Below, piece by piece: positions 35,355 to 46,944 of a stretch of 64,000 bases of DNA. Made by a program: the position numbers and the translations under genes. Source of the DNA: Seiridium cupressi (lineage: Eukaryota > Ascomycota > Sordariomycetes > Amphisphaeriales > Sporocadaceae); the NCBI GenBank assembly GCA_036674765.1, contig JARVKI010000088.1, forward strand, positions 118,053 through 182,052. The letters are read 5' to 3'. Position 1 is the stretch's first letter. Each line of letters begins with the position of its first letter. Under the pieces are notes generated by a model, which saw only the letters and a list, made by a program, of their open reading frames with translations, searched no databases and was not told the origin of the DNA.

Positions 35355-37424
35355 TCAGCCCTCGAACGACTCAACATTGACACCAGCTTCATCGAGCTCA
35401 GAGACATCTGAGACCACACTCTCGTCCTCATCCTCCTCCCCGTTTTCATTTTCAGCTGCATCCTCTTTGGGCTTCATATCACCCTCACGGGCAGTAACCT
35501 CACCCATTTTCTCCCCGTCATCTTGGGGCTTCTTCGGCTTCGCGACTCGCTTCGTGAACCGATCGATGAGATGCTCTAACGGACATTCTGTCTGGTCCCA
35601 GACTTCGGTACCCATGAAGCTCTTGTCATTGCATCGATGGCAGGTCTTACCGTGGCGAATGAAGAGCTGATGTAGGCCGTACTTGAGCTTGTCCGGACAA
35701 CGAACCTCGAGATGACCGAAAGTATTATCCTCGTTGGTTTTCTGGGGCACCCAGCCCAACCATTTCGACATCCGAAACACATGTGTGTCGACTGCAAAGC
35801 AGGGTCGTTGAAGAGAGAAGAGTGTCACGCATGCAGCTGTCTTGACACCGACACCCGGGTAGCGAACAAAATGCTGCATCGCTTCATGTGTGTCCATGCT
35901 ATGCATATGGTCCAGTGAGAGTACTTCCTCGTCAGCTTTCAAGATTCCGAGCTTTTTCTGGCCTTCCGTCTTCTCTGGTGCACCAGCAACATCTGCCTGA
36001 GCACCAGTTCGTTGCTCTCGAAGATATTCTGCGCGACGTTCCATGTTCTCATCGTAGACCATGTTGAGAATAGCTTGGATGTTTGTTGCCTTCAGCTTGC
36101 CCAGTCCACCGTTCTTGAGCTGCTTATAAACATCGTCATATTCGGCAATTCTCACGTTATTCCAATTGACACTGCCTTTGCCGATACCTGATTCGAGAAC
36201 GCCAAACCGCTTCACGAGCGCTTGCAGCATTCTGTCAGCCGAGTCAAATGTCGTTGAGCCACTGAGGACGGTCCGGATCAGTCCATCAAGTATGAATGGT
36301 ACCTCTCCGCAGCCAGCAACATCAAGAGATGGTGCAGGGATCTTGTCGGGGGGCAAAGGCTGAACATCGTCATGCATCATGGCAAGGATATCATACACCT
36401 CCTGGCACTGTTGCGGAGTAGGTGCATTCCAACCAGGATGCGGAGTTTCGCCCGGGGTCAAGCCATATGGGTTGTCCTTAGTCTTTCTGCCTTTTCGCCT
36501 CCCCTTTTTGGTTTGCTCTAGATGATCGGCGTCCTCCTGGCCTCCTTCATTCCCTATTCCTGTTATCTCCTTCCTTGAGCGGCGCTGTCTCTTTGTAGGC
36601 GGCGAATCGTTGTCTTGATCATGTTTGTCGACGACTTCTGTGTCCTTGACCGCATTGTCAGTGGCCAAAGGAGATGCAACCCTTGGCGGGTCCTCAACTG
36701 GAGCAATGGTGTAATTGACTACTTTTCTGATACGCAAGCCATATCGAGCTTCAGTCGCTGGAGATACCATGTAAGCATCAGTATCATTGCTAAGATCGGC
36801 GTAAGGGTCAACATCCATACCAGTTTGGTTATCCACAACCGGATCATCGGCAACGTCTTGGGCAGTTCCGGTTTCAATGGATGAGGTTTGTACGGACGCA
36901 ATGTTTGGCGTCCAAAGCTTCCCCAGATTATGTGGTAGAACATCCCATCCACCTCTAACAGGCTCTTTGGACGTTTTCTGACTGCCACGCTTTCTTTTGG
37001 CAGTAGTGGGCTTCGAAGTGTTGGTAGTACTCTCGCCAACTATGTCAGATTTGTCGTCGACAAAGCCACTTGTTGAGGAGATTGGCTTTGGTACGCCGCC
37101 AATCTCTTTCGGCGGAGTAAGCAGCCATTGTAGCTGTTCAGGAACACCAGCTGTGAGCTGTCTGCTTTTGAATTGCATTGAGCCTAGGACAGACAGTTTG
37201 CGTGAATTTTCCTGCTTCGAGGATGGTGGTGTAACAAGACCTGTGTCTCCCACAGTCGCAGCATCGGCAGCCTGATTGTGGGTGGATTGGTTGACATGGT
37301 TGCTACCGTGAGTAGCATTATCTTGAGAGTTATCTGTTTGAATAGCGCTCTCATGAGTTGTATTGGTGGCGGCGACAGCAGCAGCAGCGGCGGCGGCCCT
37401 TCTGGCAGCGCCTCGGGTTTGCAT
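35355..37424 (-). CDS. HhH-GPD superfamily DNA glycosylase/AP lyase
   Basis: Single-exon gene of 689 residues. Residues 1-330 are disordered, with an Ala run at the N-terminus and several basic patches (KRKRGSQK, KRQRRSRK) that look like nuclear signals. Residues ~440-640 form an endonuclease III-like HhH-GPD domain: hairpin RYPGVGVKTAACV and catalytic VDTHVFRMSKWLGW. Lys528 and Asp546 are 18 residues apart, exactly as Lys120 and Asp138 of E. coli endonuclease III, so a bifunctional glycosylase/beta-lyase chemistry is expected. The Fe-S loop is not the usual C-x6-C-x2-C-x5-C; after the domain only C-x2-C-x15-C is present (HGKTCHRC...ECPLEH). The acidic C-terminal tail (Glu/Asp-rich) is unlike bacterial enzymes. 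The damaged base it removes cannot be told from sequence. A role in base excision repair is inferred from family. Confidence 0.88.
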   Translation of the reverse strand: MQTRGAARRAAAAAAAVAATNTTHESAIQTDNSQDNATHGSNHVNQSTHNQAADAATVGDTGLVTPPSSKQENSRKLSVLGSMQFKSRQLTAGVPEQLQWLLTPPKEIGGVPKPISSTSGFVDDKSDIVGESTTNTSKPTTAKRKRGSQKTSKEPVRGGWDVLPHNLGKLWTPNIASVQTSSIETGTAQDVADDPVVDNQTGMDVDPYADLSNDTDAYMVSPATEARYGLRIRKVVNYTIAPVEDPPRVASPLATDNAVKDTEVVDKHDQDNDSPPTKRQRRSRKEITGIGNEGGQEDADHLEQTKKGRRKGRKTKDNPYGLTPGETPHPGWNAPTPQQCQEVYDILAMMHDDVQPLPPDKIPAPSLDVAGCGEVPFILDGLIRTVLSGSTTFDSADRMLQALVKRFGVLESGIGKGSVNWNNVRIAEYDDVYKQLKNGGLGKLKATNIQAILNMVYDENMERRAEYLREQRTGAQADVAGAPEKTEGQKKLGILKADEEVLSLDHMHSMDTHEAMQHFVRYPGVGVKTAACVTLFSLQRPCFAVDTHVFRMSKWLGWVPQKTNEDNTFGHLEVRCPDKLKYGLHQLFIRHGKTCHRCNDKSFMGTEVWDQTECPLEHLIDRFTKRVAKPKKPQDDGEKMGEVTAREGDMKPKEDAAENENGEEDEDESVVSDVSELDEAGVNVESFEG

Positions 37425-39324
37425 CCTGCTAGACTAAGTCAAGCAGAAGATGGATTGTTTGTTTGACTCAAAGTGTTAAGTCCTGTGAGTTAAAAAGGTA
37501 GAAGGGTTTATAAAAGTTATGTATGTGTTGTGGAAGTTGGATGTGAATTAGAGAACGGAAGCGGCGATCGCTAGACAATCTCTGATGGCTTGGACTTGGG
37601 ATGATTCAAGCACGCACAATCACAATCATGCGCACTGTCACTCTCAACAACCTCTCCTACTGATGGAGAGTATTTAGCCGTATGTGTATTGTTTTCGAGT
37701 TTAGAATGGTTGTTTTGGGGCAAGTAGTGAATAGTCATGTTGTGCAACAGTTGGAGTCTAGGTTCTCGACATGAACCGGGACCTTGGAAGGCGCGATCGT
37801 GGCAACGAACAATCAATGAGTAAGCTACAGTCCAGATCTGTGTTCAAGATCAGACGGCGGATTGCTCTCGGGCATCGTGCAATAGGGTATTCAGAAATCT
37901 CGTAAACTTTTAATTTCAAGAATGAAGTTGTGTTGGCTTTGAAAACGGGAGGCAATTGACTAATAGCCTATCCTAGGCGAAAACGCAAGACCCAAGAGGC
38001 GTGCTGAACTCTGTGACCCTCGTTGTGGATATCCGCGAAGGTATATCACTTTACTCCGCCATTTGCTAAATATATAAAAATATTTTGAGTAATAAAAATA
38101 TATATGCCGCTGTATTATGGATTTCCGGTTTTTGATTCGAGAAAGTGAGCTATCATTCTATCAATCCTTTGATATAGTTTCACTGTTTGTTGCTACCTAG
38201 GCCGATCCAGGAGTCATAACGTAGTCATGTTTGGTATTGACATTACCTTAGTGACACAATCACAAACCTCGTGGTCTTACCAACAGTAAGTTACCACATA
38301 CACTAATGCAAACCTGATGGAATCACATTAGGATTGTTGGTGCACAGAAGAATGTAGGGTGACTAGACTGATCCTTACAAATCGTCCAAAGGGCACCCTT
38401 CACAAAACAATGATAGCTAGTAGTAGCTTTTTCCTAGTTCTATATCACGAAGATTTCGAACTCTTTAAGTCTTACAGTATTGAGTCTGCGGCTGGGCAAT
38501 GTTCTTGCGGTAAGTCAAGGCAATCAAGGCAGCGCCACTTTCCAGGATGCTTGCGAATGAAGAGGAAGTCACGACCACAGTTATGAAACAACAAGGCCGT
38601 GGTTCACTTAGGTCCATGTACTTTGGAAATACTCGATTAAAAGTGTATCCCATCCAACAATTATTGGCCAACCAGCGCTACCCGCAATCCCATATAGTTT
38701 TGCTAGAGGCTGGCCACCGAGTCTAGTTACATACGTGTCCTAAATATATATTTCTGAGTGTCTATGACTTGTGGGTTGGGATTTACCTCGAATCATTTGA
38801 CCATCATTTCTCAGAAACAGCCTGTCATTCTCTTCGACGATTGTTACATTAGGTATTTCTGTGGCTTATCTCACGCGTTGAAAAAAACCGCGTTGCAGGC
38901 CCTATTAGGTCGACTCGAACAACTGAAACATTCGACTAGCAAGAAGTAATCAATTCATATTGGAAAAACCACCAATTTTACTCCAGATTAGTGCTTGATC
39001 GCATGGAAAGTATTACAGTTGAATATCAAATGCGTTGAATTGGCCAGATCAAGGCCATGTGGTCGACCGGCCCGCCATCTCAAACCTATTAGGCCATGCC
39101 ATGTTTACGTCAGACTTGTCAGCAGAAAGCTTGGAAATCAAACAAAAAAAAAAAAAAAAGTTCCGCTGCACGATTGGTGTGCTGAAATTGCTGCCACAAC
39201 ATCGGCAGCATCGGTCCTCTTTACAACACCTTGCTCAGCCGATAGAGTCCCCATTATCAACTCTTCTTCAGGAGTATTTCGTGCCAAAGCTTGTATCTCT
39301 AGTTTCTCGAGGCATGCGATTGCC
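37425..39324. other. Divergent intergenic region, glycosylase (-) / isocyanide synthase (+)
   Basis: About 1.9 kb containing both promoters. It has a small A/T-rich patch at 38060-38115 and an A15 run at about 39144-39158. The frame of the isocyanide synthase stays open upstream to 38995, but that stretch is low quality (encoded Lys run from the A-run, no family similarity), so I do not count it as coding. Confidence 0.45.
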
Positions 39325-41321
39325 ATGGCGGCCGAAAGAGAAGCGATATCCAGTGCACTCCTCGACGGACTTCTTGGGTCCGCAGCTCTCGACAGCATGG
39401 TATCGGACATACCGGTTATCCTGGGCAAAAGTTCCCAGATACTCAAAATAATCTACAGGTATCGTTTGAAGCAGGATGAGATGGCTCCAAACTGTCTCGA
39501 CGAAGGTTATCTGAAGCATTTGGCAACTATCTACAGCCATGTCAAGGTCAAGAGTCCCATCAAGCTCGTCTTACCAGCATTCCCATTCAAGTCACCAAAT
39601 AGAGGCGTCAAGGTGCTCGGCAAGCTTCCAGACAAGGGTGAAGAATATTCCCTTGCGCATCTCAATGGACTTTGTTTAGCGATTGAGGACATCTACCCGC
39701 CAGGTGCCAAGTTAACCATTGTGTCCGACGGACTTGTATACAATGGTAAGTCAGTACCTGCACCTCAGGCCCCAAACAATTGTCCCAACGCTTGCTACGG
39801 GGAGCAGATCTACTTGGAATTCTCCATATGGAGGTATGGGCCTATGGCGAGGCGCTCCGAGCCATGGCGCATACCAAAGGCTTCGACCACATTGCGTTTG
39901 CGCGGATCAATGACATAATTCATATCGACCTTCCTGAAACTATGGATGTTATGACATACGTCGCACACGTAGGCACATATCGTTCTAGTCTCATGGAGAA
40001 ATTCAGCCTTCCCGGTTGGGACGTGTCCAAGGAAATTTTGAACGATGAAGACACGCTCCTTACATACCGTGGTTACATCAAGTTTCTCGAGACTGATCTT
40101 GCAGACACCTATTCACCAGTTGACGGCCGAAGTGTCAAAGCCTTCAAACGTGGAATCAAATGCATTGCCAGGCAGATGTTGTGCCGTGGGCAGGCCTTCG
40201 CCCATGCTGTAAGAGAAAGCTTTCCCGATCATCTGAGGCTTTCAATACACTCTTCAACTGGCATTTCCAAACTCTCAATCAGCCTTCTGCCGACAGATTC
40301 ATCGTTCACTACGCCTTGGCATTGCGCGGTTGCTTTCGCACTCGATGGCACTTTGACATCAAGTCACCGCGTTACTTTTGATGCAGATCCAAAGTACGAA
40401 CTGGTCACCGACAGCCAAGGCAGGCCAAGTCACTACATCGAGAAAGCAACAATGGATCTCCTAGATTGGAGTGATTTTAACGCCACAATCATGGCAGAAC
40501 CAATTTATCCGTGCGGATGGCTAATTCGACCCACTCGCGGCACACAGGTGAGGCCTGGCAACGTGCACGCTCGGAATCTACGTGTGCTTGCACAACATAA
40601 CTCCCCAGTCATACTTCGAGGTTTCAATGTCAAGGATAGTCATGAGTTAGCTGCCCAGGCATATGGATTAGGAACACCCATTCTGCGCACATTCTGGTCA
40701 GTCTCTGGGGTTAAGGATAGAGACATGGACAGTCAAGGCATGAATGATACAATATCGGCGGAGTGGCGGCCTTTCCACTACGATGGCATTTATGAGACGA
40801 ACAACATACATCACGATCGTGAGGATGGATCTGAAGAGCTCGACTCACCTCATTTCCAAGTCATGGCATACGCCGGGTCACCTTCGAAAATCGGATACGC
40901 GCTGTTCGCTGCCAGCTCGCGCCTATTGAAATATCTGCCTACGACACTCCCTTTAGAGCGCCTGCAGCAATTGACATGGTCTTTGGAGATACCATCATGG
41001 GATTCCCCGCAAAGCCAAAGTCTAAAGCTGATTGAAACACATCCCTCTACCGGAAAATCTATTCTGCGTTATCACGAACCCCTCTCGAAAAGCAAGACGG
41101 CTTCCAACACGATCACCGTCAACATTGAAGGTGTGAATGAGGTTACCAGTGCCGCAATCTGCTCGACTCTTGATTCATTGTTGCATGACCGTCGCGTATG
41201 CTACTGGCATGCTTGGGAGAAAGGTGACTTACTTGTCAGCGACAACCTAGCCATGCTGTACGCAGAAACCGACTCCACAGGCAAAGGTGACAACGGCCTC
41301 TTCGTCAGACATGTTGATTAA
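39325..41321 (+). CDS. Isocyanide synthase (DIT1/PvcA) - TauD-like dioxygenase fusion
   Basis: Two exons (39325-39745, 39808-41321) give 644 residues. The N-terminal half is a DIT1/PvcA domain: ILKIIYRYRL, LVLPAFPFKSPN, VLGKLPDKGEE, TIVSDGLVYN-DLLG across the intron, then VWAYGEALRAMA and FDHIAFARI. This family turns an amino acid (usually Tyr or Trp) plus ribulose 5-phosphate into an isonitrile. Residues ~380-644 are a TauD/PvcB-like Fe(II)/2-oxoglutarate oxygenase with iron-binding H464-x-D466 (PFHYDG). The two-domain order matches fungal XanB-type isocyanide synthase-dioxygenases. The distal iron His expected near GDLLVSDN is not at its usual place: residue 625 is Tyr in LAMLYAE. The start at 39325 was chosen because family-like sequence begins about there. 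No transporter, regulator or tailoring gene for an isocyanide pathway is adjacent. Confidence 0.9.
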
Positions 41322-42064
41322 GACGTTTGCTAAGGTTTTCGTTCGAGCGTTGAACATGGATTTATGGAACGAGATGAGAGGGTTGTCCCGTCATATGCCA
41401 TGTTTTTAGTCAGTACGAGTCGAACACCCGTACTTGTTTTGCTTTGATCCCAAGAGGATATTTCTCGAATTAGCCGATTGCTGGCAAACATGTGTTTGTA
41501 TGTCCTTAGGGAGGTTATGCGTGGCTATCAAGCTTGTGTATCGTATGATTTATAAAAAGAGAAATTGCCAATAACCAACGAATCAGATCATCCTAAATAT
41601 AATCTTTTTGCTGTTGGGTAGTCTACAAGGTGTGAGAGCAACCGGATTTAAGTTACCTAGTTGTGTTGCTGGAACGGGCAATGCCCCAACGTCTGAAGTG
41701 ACAATTATTATATGATTTGCTGTCAATCTGACTTGAAAGACAAAATGTGGCAAATAGGAAGATGATACAAATAATGAGCCAGTAATGAGTGACAGCATTC
41801 GTGGATCAGCACTTTTTATAGTTTCACAGTGGTAATTGGAGAGCAGAGGCATATCTTGATGAGATATCGAGGTTGGTATTTAAGAAATGCATAGTTAATG
41901 CTAATATCCAGGGAATCCAAAATTTTGACCAGAATGAAATATCATATGCCATGAATTACCGGCATGTACAGAACCCAATGCCCGGTGCCGTACCCAAAAG
42001 TGCCGATGGAGCCATGTTTTTATGTATCAAACCGGAAAGACCACATTCATGACGGCGGTGGACT
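41322..42064. other. Convergent 3' intergenic region
   Basis: About 740 bases between the 3' ends of the isocyanide synthase (+) and chitinase (-), moderately A/T-rich, as usual for fungal 3' regions. No gene or repeat seen. Confidence 0.45.
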
Positions 42065-44707
42065 TTACATGGCCAAGGCCAAAGCAACAGCCAGAACACC
42101 ACCAAAGCTGAACACGGCAGTCTTGGCCGAGCCAGCTGTCGTGGGGTAGGTGGTGACTGCGGGAGCAGGGGCTGTGGTGGCGGCGTAGGCCTTGCTCGTG
42201 GAGAGGGTGTAGCTGCCAGTGGCGTAGGCGCTGTAGGAGGAAGCCTTGCCAGTGCCGGCGGCGACACCGGAGGAGCTGTAGGCGGGGACCTTGACGGTAC
42301 CTGTGGCAGCAATGGTGCTGTTGGCAGGGCCCGTGGGGTAGACGGGGACGGTGAGGTAGGCGGTGGTGACGCTGCTGACGGGAACGGCGGAGTAGGCCTT
42401 GGCACCAGTGTCGGAACCAGAGCCAGGAGCGGAAGAGCCAGTGCTAGGCGAAGCGGAGCTGGACTTGGAGCCAGACGATCCGTTGCCGGAGCCGTTGTCA
42501 GAGCCGGATCCAGACGGGCTGGCATTGCCGGTAGCAGTGGCGGCCGTCTCTGTGATAGGGCAGACGGTGGTCGACACGGCCACAACCTCAGTGGTGGTCT
42601 GTCCGATCTTGGCTGGGCAGTCAGTGACGGTGGCGGCGCAAGAGGTAACGACGTAGGTCTTGGTGCTGTAGACAGTGCTGGTCGTGTAACCGGCAGGAAT
42701 CTCAGTGGTGGCGGGCTGGGCAGACGAGGCGACACCCGTCTCGGTGGCGGTGACCGGGCAGATGGTGGTGTAGAGAGCGACAACCTCGGTGGTAGTCTGT
42801 CCCATCCGGGCAGGGCAGTCGGTCACTGAAGCAGCACACGATGTAATTGTGTACGTGTTAGTGGCGTAGACAGTGCTAGTCGTGTACTCAGCAGCGCTGG
42901 TGGTGGCAGGGCTGGAAGCAGAGCTGCCCGAGGGACGGCCGGAAGGACGGCCTGACGGGTAACCAGAAGCACCACCAGTAGGGTAACCAGAAGCACCACC
43001 AGTAGGGTAACCGGAGGCACCGCCAGTAGGGTAGACAGAGTTGGATCCGGTAGGGTAACCAGAGTTAGATCCAGTAGGGTAGGCAAGGCTTGCGGTGTCG
43101 GTCTCCTCCTCGCAGTACTGTCAAGAAAGTGTGAGCTTAATGCAGGGAATACGATGGGAATATGACAAGAAATGGATCGGGTTTGGGACTTACATCATCG
43201 TCAGTGCTGCTCGAAGCGGAAGCTGAAGCAGAGGCCGAAGCAGAGATTGGGTAGCCGGAGGAAGAGGACGATGAGGCGCTGCCGGTGATGGTGGCGCTAT
43301 AAGTGTTGGTGGCAGAAGCGGAGCTGGACGAGCTTGAGGACTCGGTGGCAAAGCTCGACGAAGAGCCAGTAGCGGAGCTGGAAGACGACTCGGTGGCAGA
43401 GCTGGAAGAGGAGCTGGCGGTGCTGCTCACAGAGGCAGAGCTCGAGGTGGTGCTGGCAGATACTGAGCTGGAGGTAGTGCTGACAATGGATGACGTTGAG
43501 GCAGAGCTGGTGGACGAGGAGGTCGCCGACTGGCTGTAGGTAGAGGTGGTGGAGGCGGTGATGGTCGTCACAGTCTTTCCAATGGCAGAGGCGCAGTGGT
43601 CAAGGTAGCTCTTCTGGCTAGAGTCTTTGTTGGCAGTCGCGTAGTTGGCATCCCAGACCATGAGACCGGCAAAGTTTGCGCATGCCTTCTTGGCCTTAGT
43701 GATGAGGGCGCCGACCTGGTCAGGTGCGATATATCCGTCGTTCCCATCAACAGCCTGCAGACCAACGTAGACCTCGGCCTCGCTGTTGACGGTGGTGGAA
43801 AGCCACTCAGCCCACGCATCGAGGTTGAAGTTTTCACCCTGGCACTGGTCATTGTTGTAGTACTGGATCCAAATCTTGTCGAAGGCGGCACCCTTGAGGA
43901 TGTCCTTCATCTGGAAATACTCGTTCGTTTCGCCAACAGGGCATTGGGGAGCAGCCGTGAGGATTTTGTCGGTGCCTTCGCTGAGAGTGCGGAGCATGTT
44001 GACACAAGAGACATAGGGGGTCGCATCATCTGTGATTTATTAATATCCATATTCATCAGGCAAACCCATCATGTTGAGCAGACATACCGAACTTGACCTC
44101 GATATCAAAGTCGAAACCGTCCACCTCGACGTGCTCAATCTCGTTGTTGTCGTTCGTGTAGTCGAATGGACGCTCGTGAACCCACTCAGAGTCGTATGGG
44201 CCGAAAGCTCCCCATAGGTACTTGGCAAACCACTCGGCAGTGTCGGTGTTAGGAAGACTGTAGTCACTGGGGTAGATGCCAGCCGCTTCGGTCACGACGG
44301 TGTCGGCCTCAAATACACCACCAATCGAGAGGATGATCTTCTTGCCCTTATCCTGGCAGTACTTGATGTCCGATCTGATGTAAGTACAAGAGCTCAAGAG
44401 CTGCGAGTCGGTGTACGTTGTATCAGCGCAGTGGGCGGCAAAGTTAGTGCCGGGCAGTTCGCCAACTGCTTTGGGTGCCCTGTTGACAAAAGCAAGAGTG
44501 ATGTAGTCAAGAGCAGTAGTGTCACAGAACTCTCTCAGCATCTGGTCGGCGTCACCACTTTGTCCCTGCGGAATCTGTTAGATCATATATTATGAGCGGC
44601 GGCATAGAGAGCGAGTGACTTACCCAGTAGGCATTGAACGTGGCAGAAGTGGCCAAGGCCGGGGCCGCTGAGAGAACAGCGGCCGCAATAACAGACTTGC
44701 TCAACAT
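42065..44707 (-). CDS. GPI-anchored class III (GH18) chitinase with Ser/Thr-rich repeats
   Basis: Four exons (44707-44624, 44565-44088, 44029-43194, 43117-42065) give 816 residues. A cleavable signal peptide (LSKSVIAAAVLSAAPALA) is followed by the GH18 domain, about residues 24-310, starting FNAYWGQSGD. The catalytic motif D177-G-F-D-F-D-I-E184 gives Glu184 as proton donor; YYNNDQC and GLMVWDANYA are also typical. Next come a Ser/Thr stalk, an 8-residue YPTGGASG repeat, two ~50-residue Cys-containing repeats (TSTVYATNTYTITSCA type), a second Ser/Gly stalk and a C-terminal hydrophobic tail (VFSFGGVLAVALALAM) fitting GPI attachment. It therefore likely acts in the cell wall, cutting chitin during growth and remodelling. 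Intron phases are consistent, and the second junction restores the family DDATPYVSCVN. Confidence 0.93.
42542..42889. repeat. Two diverged ~150-bp direct repeats in chitinase gene
   Basis: Two copies of a ~50-residue module, from 42889 and from 42691 downward, share YTTSTVY, TSCAA, TVTDCPA/SVTDCPA, GQTTTEVVA and ICP/VCP. Each has three Cys at matching places. Such modules occur in fungal GPI cell-wall proteins. Confidence 0.8.
42926..43083. repeat. In-frame 24-bp minisatellite in chitinase gene
   Basis: On the minus strand this encodes repeated Y-P-T-G-G/S-x-S-G units, with several near-identical 24-bp copies and shorter GRPS copies at one end. The length is a multiple of three throughout, so copy-number change would lengthen the stalk without breaking the frame. 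Confidence 0.85.
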
Positions 44708-46944
44708 GTTGACGGTTGGATTAGTTACTAATTATGAATTACTCCCTTTATTGGAATGATTGTAATATGGCCGAAGCCGTAAAGAGTGACGAGATCGATA
44801 GATCAACGAAGGGACGCGAACCAAAAGGTTGCAACGGCTGGCTGGACAGACCGTAAATTGTCGTGAGACTTGACTGAGTAGTACTGGAGTGAAGACGGAA
44901 GGGAAAGAAAGTGAAGAATCATGAGCATCGCTGCTGAGAAGATAAAGACACCCGCTCGGCAATGCCACGCAGCCCCCGAAGCGCCGGCAGAGGCGCGAGC
45001 CATGGCTCTACCCACGGCGTAAATGAGCTGTCGACAGCATCTGTGGAATCTAGAAGAGGGGGCGTAGCCCCTGTCCATCATCACCAGCTTCTTTACACAT
45101 GCGATTGATATTGTCAAGGAACCGGCGTGGTCATGATGCAGGACTAGTCAGGCTTCGGGACATTATTCTCCTCATCGCTGCTGCGGTCCTTACGCCACAA
45201 GTCAATATTGGGCAAGTGAAGCATCAGGAACAGGTATAGCGTACATGTATCGCCGAGGCTCGAGACACCTGAGGGATCGATCGACTGGTGTTGCGACAAG
45301 AAATGATTGGTCGTTTTACTAGAAAATAAGCTATTTACAGACCCATATGGTCGGACCCCAGCTGTTCCCCCTGCAGCCTATGCTAGTGAGGGACAGGGGT
45401 CTCGCTGGGCTAGCCCTCCCGGCTTATTGGGCCGTCTTTACGGCTGCGCTCAGGGGTTGATCTCTTCCAATTTCGTAGGTCTGGGCGGCTCTGCAACCTG
45501 ACAGCGAGCTTGTTCGATGGAGAAGTCATGAATAAGGGAAGATCATCGCCTCTGGTTAACGGCGTGTCGTGGAGAGATCTGGAGCCCCAGATCTGGCATG
45601 AAGCTGTGCAACGTGAGCCATCTCAATAGGTAGTCGCTGTGCACGAACGATCCTGAAGCTTTCGGTGCTTCGGCAGGCAGAGATCAAACCTCAAGATTGT
45701 CATTTCTCCTGCAGCAGCGCGGATGGGGAACTATTCGGCCGTTCTACGCCCTACGACCGCTAGGTTCTGGAGCGACCCTCAGCACAAGTGGGCCGTGATC
45801 TCCTCCGAGCGCCCAGTCTTGCCGCAACATTAACCACATTCGAATACCTTCCGAAAATGTATGATATGATACTACTAGGCGAGCGGGGTGCAACTTCTTG
45901 CTTGCTTCCCTTGCGCAAAATTCCACCAGGCCTCGCTAAGTTAGTAACACATCTAATTGACCTGTCAGCCTGTTCATCGTCGCTAGAAACAGTCAAACCC
46001 CAAGTGCTAACGCACGCCTCTTCCGCTTGGGAATGTCCCTAGAGATATGTGGCTGTTGATCTTGAAATGAAGGCTTGTGCTAGAAAGTCGCGCTACAGTG
46101 GTCACTGCAAGCCACCAGCGAATTCCCTCACAAATGCTCGAAAGCGGCACAGCCAGAGAGGTAACGTATACTGGTTTTGTCCCAGAAGCACAGGCGCGCT
46201 GACATCCTCGCAGCCTCTTTGGAATAGAAGCTAGGTTGCGGAGAACGGGCCACCGTGCAACGTAACTCCGTAAGTCTGATTTAAGCATGACATTGAGCAG
46301 AAACAGAGAATGGCTAACTACACGAACCTAGTCTAACCTAGTTTCTGATCGCGGACTTGAGGTTAACTTTGAGCCTAGCTCCAGGGACTTTCAGCTGTAT
46401 CCACAGTATCGGGCAGATGCGACTGTGGGCGCACTATTGGCGCTATTGCCTTCCACCCTCCACGAGACTGGGCATTTATTTCCATGATTCAGAAAATCCA
46501 TAAGAATCACGGCGCGTACTTGTCGAATTGGACAGTCGTCATCCAGCCTATTTGGCGTGATATCACTCCTTTCCATATCCCCAATTCATCTACTCAAGGC
46601 GCATTACTATCCGAGCCACGAGCTTAGTATAGCTACCACCAGCTGCTTCGTTATTTGGTGAGCATGAGATGCAACACCGCCAAATAAATGTACCTACTAT
46701 GACCAAAGCATCCCGCTTGTTCTTGGACCTCCCAATTAGATGACCCAGGCTGGACCTCAGGACGTACCCACAGCCATCGGTTTCGACCATGACTGTGCCG
46801 CTGAGCTGCCTGACTGCAGATTAAAGGCGCAAAAAAAGCGGCGCACATTACGCATCATTTTAGTCAGATGTACATTTCTCATTGCCGTTTATTCTATCCT
46901 ATGTCGTCCTGTTCTTGAATAGCAGATCCGCCCAAATCTTTATC
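44708..46944. other. Chitinase promoter / pirin 3' flank
   Basis: About 2.2 kb between the chitinase start and the pirin stop, both on the minus strand. No domain-bearing frame is present. The length suggests an extended chitinase promoter, but I recognise no specific site with confidence. Confidence 0.45.

Noticed and set aside
39228..39236. Copper-regulator-like site (TTGCTCA) upstream of the isocyanide synthase
   Set aside because: It is one mismatch from the Mac1-type consensus and single; too weak to annotate.
38995..39324. N-terminal extension of the isocyanide synthase
   Set aside because: The frame is open, but includes a Lys run encoded by an A15 tract and shows no family-like sequence; start placed at 39325.
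41956..42783. Pro/Ser/Ala-rich alternative frame overlapping the chitinase
   Set aside because: Shadow of the repetitive stalk in another frame; the signal-peptide-to-GPI reading explains the locus.
43303..43539. Antisense Glu/Leu-rich frame in the chitinase
   Set aside because: It is the shadow of the Ser-rich stalk codons on the other strand.
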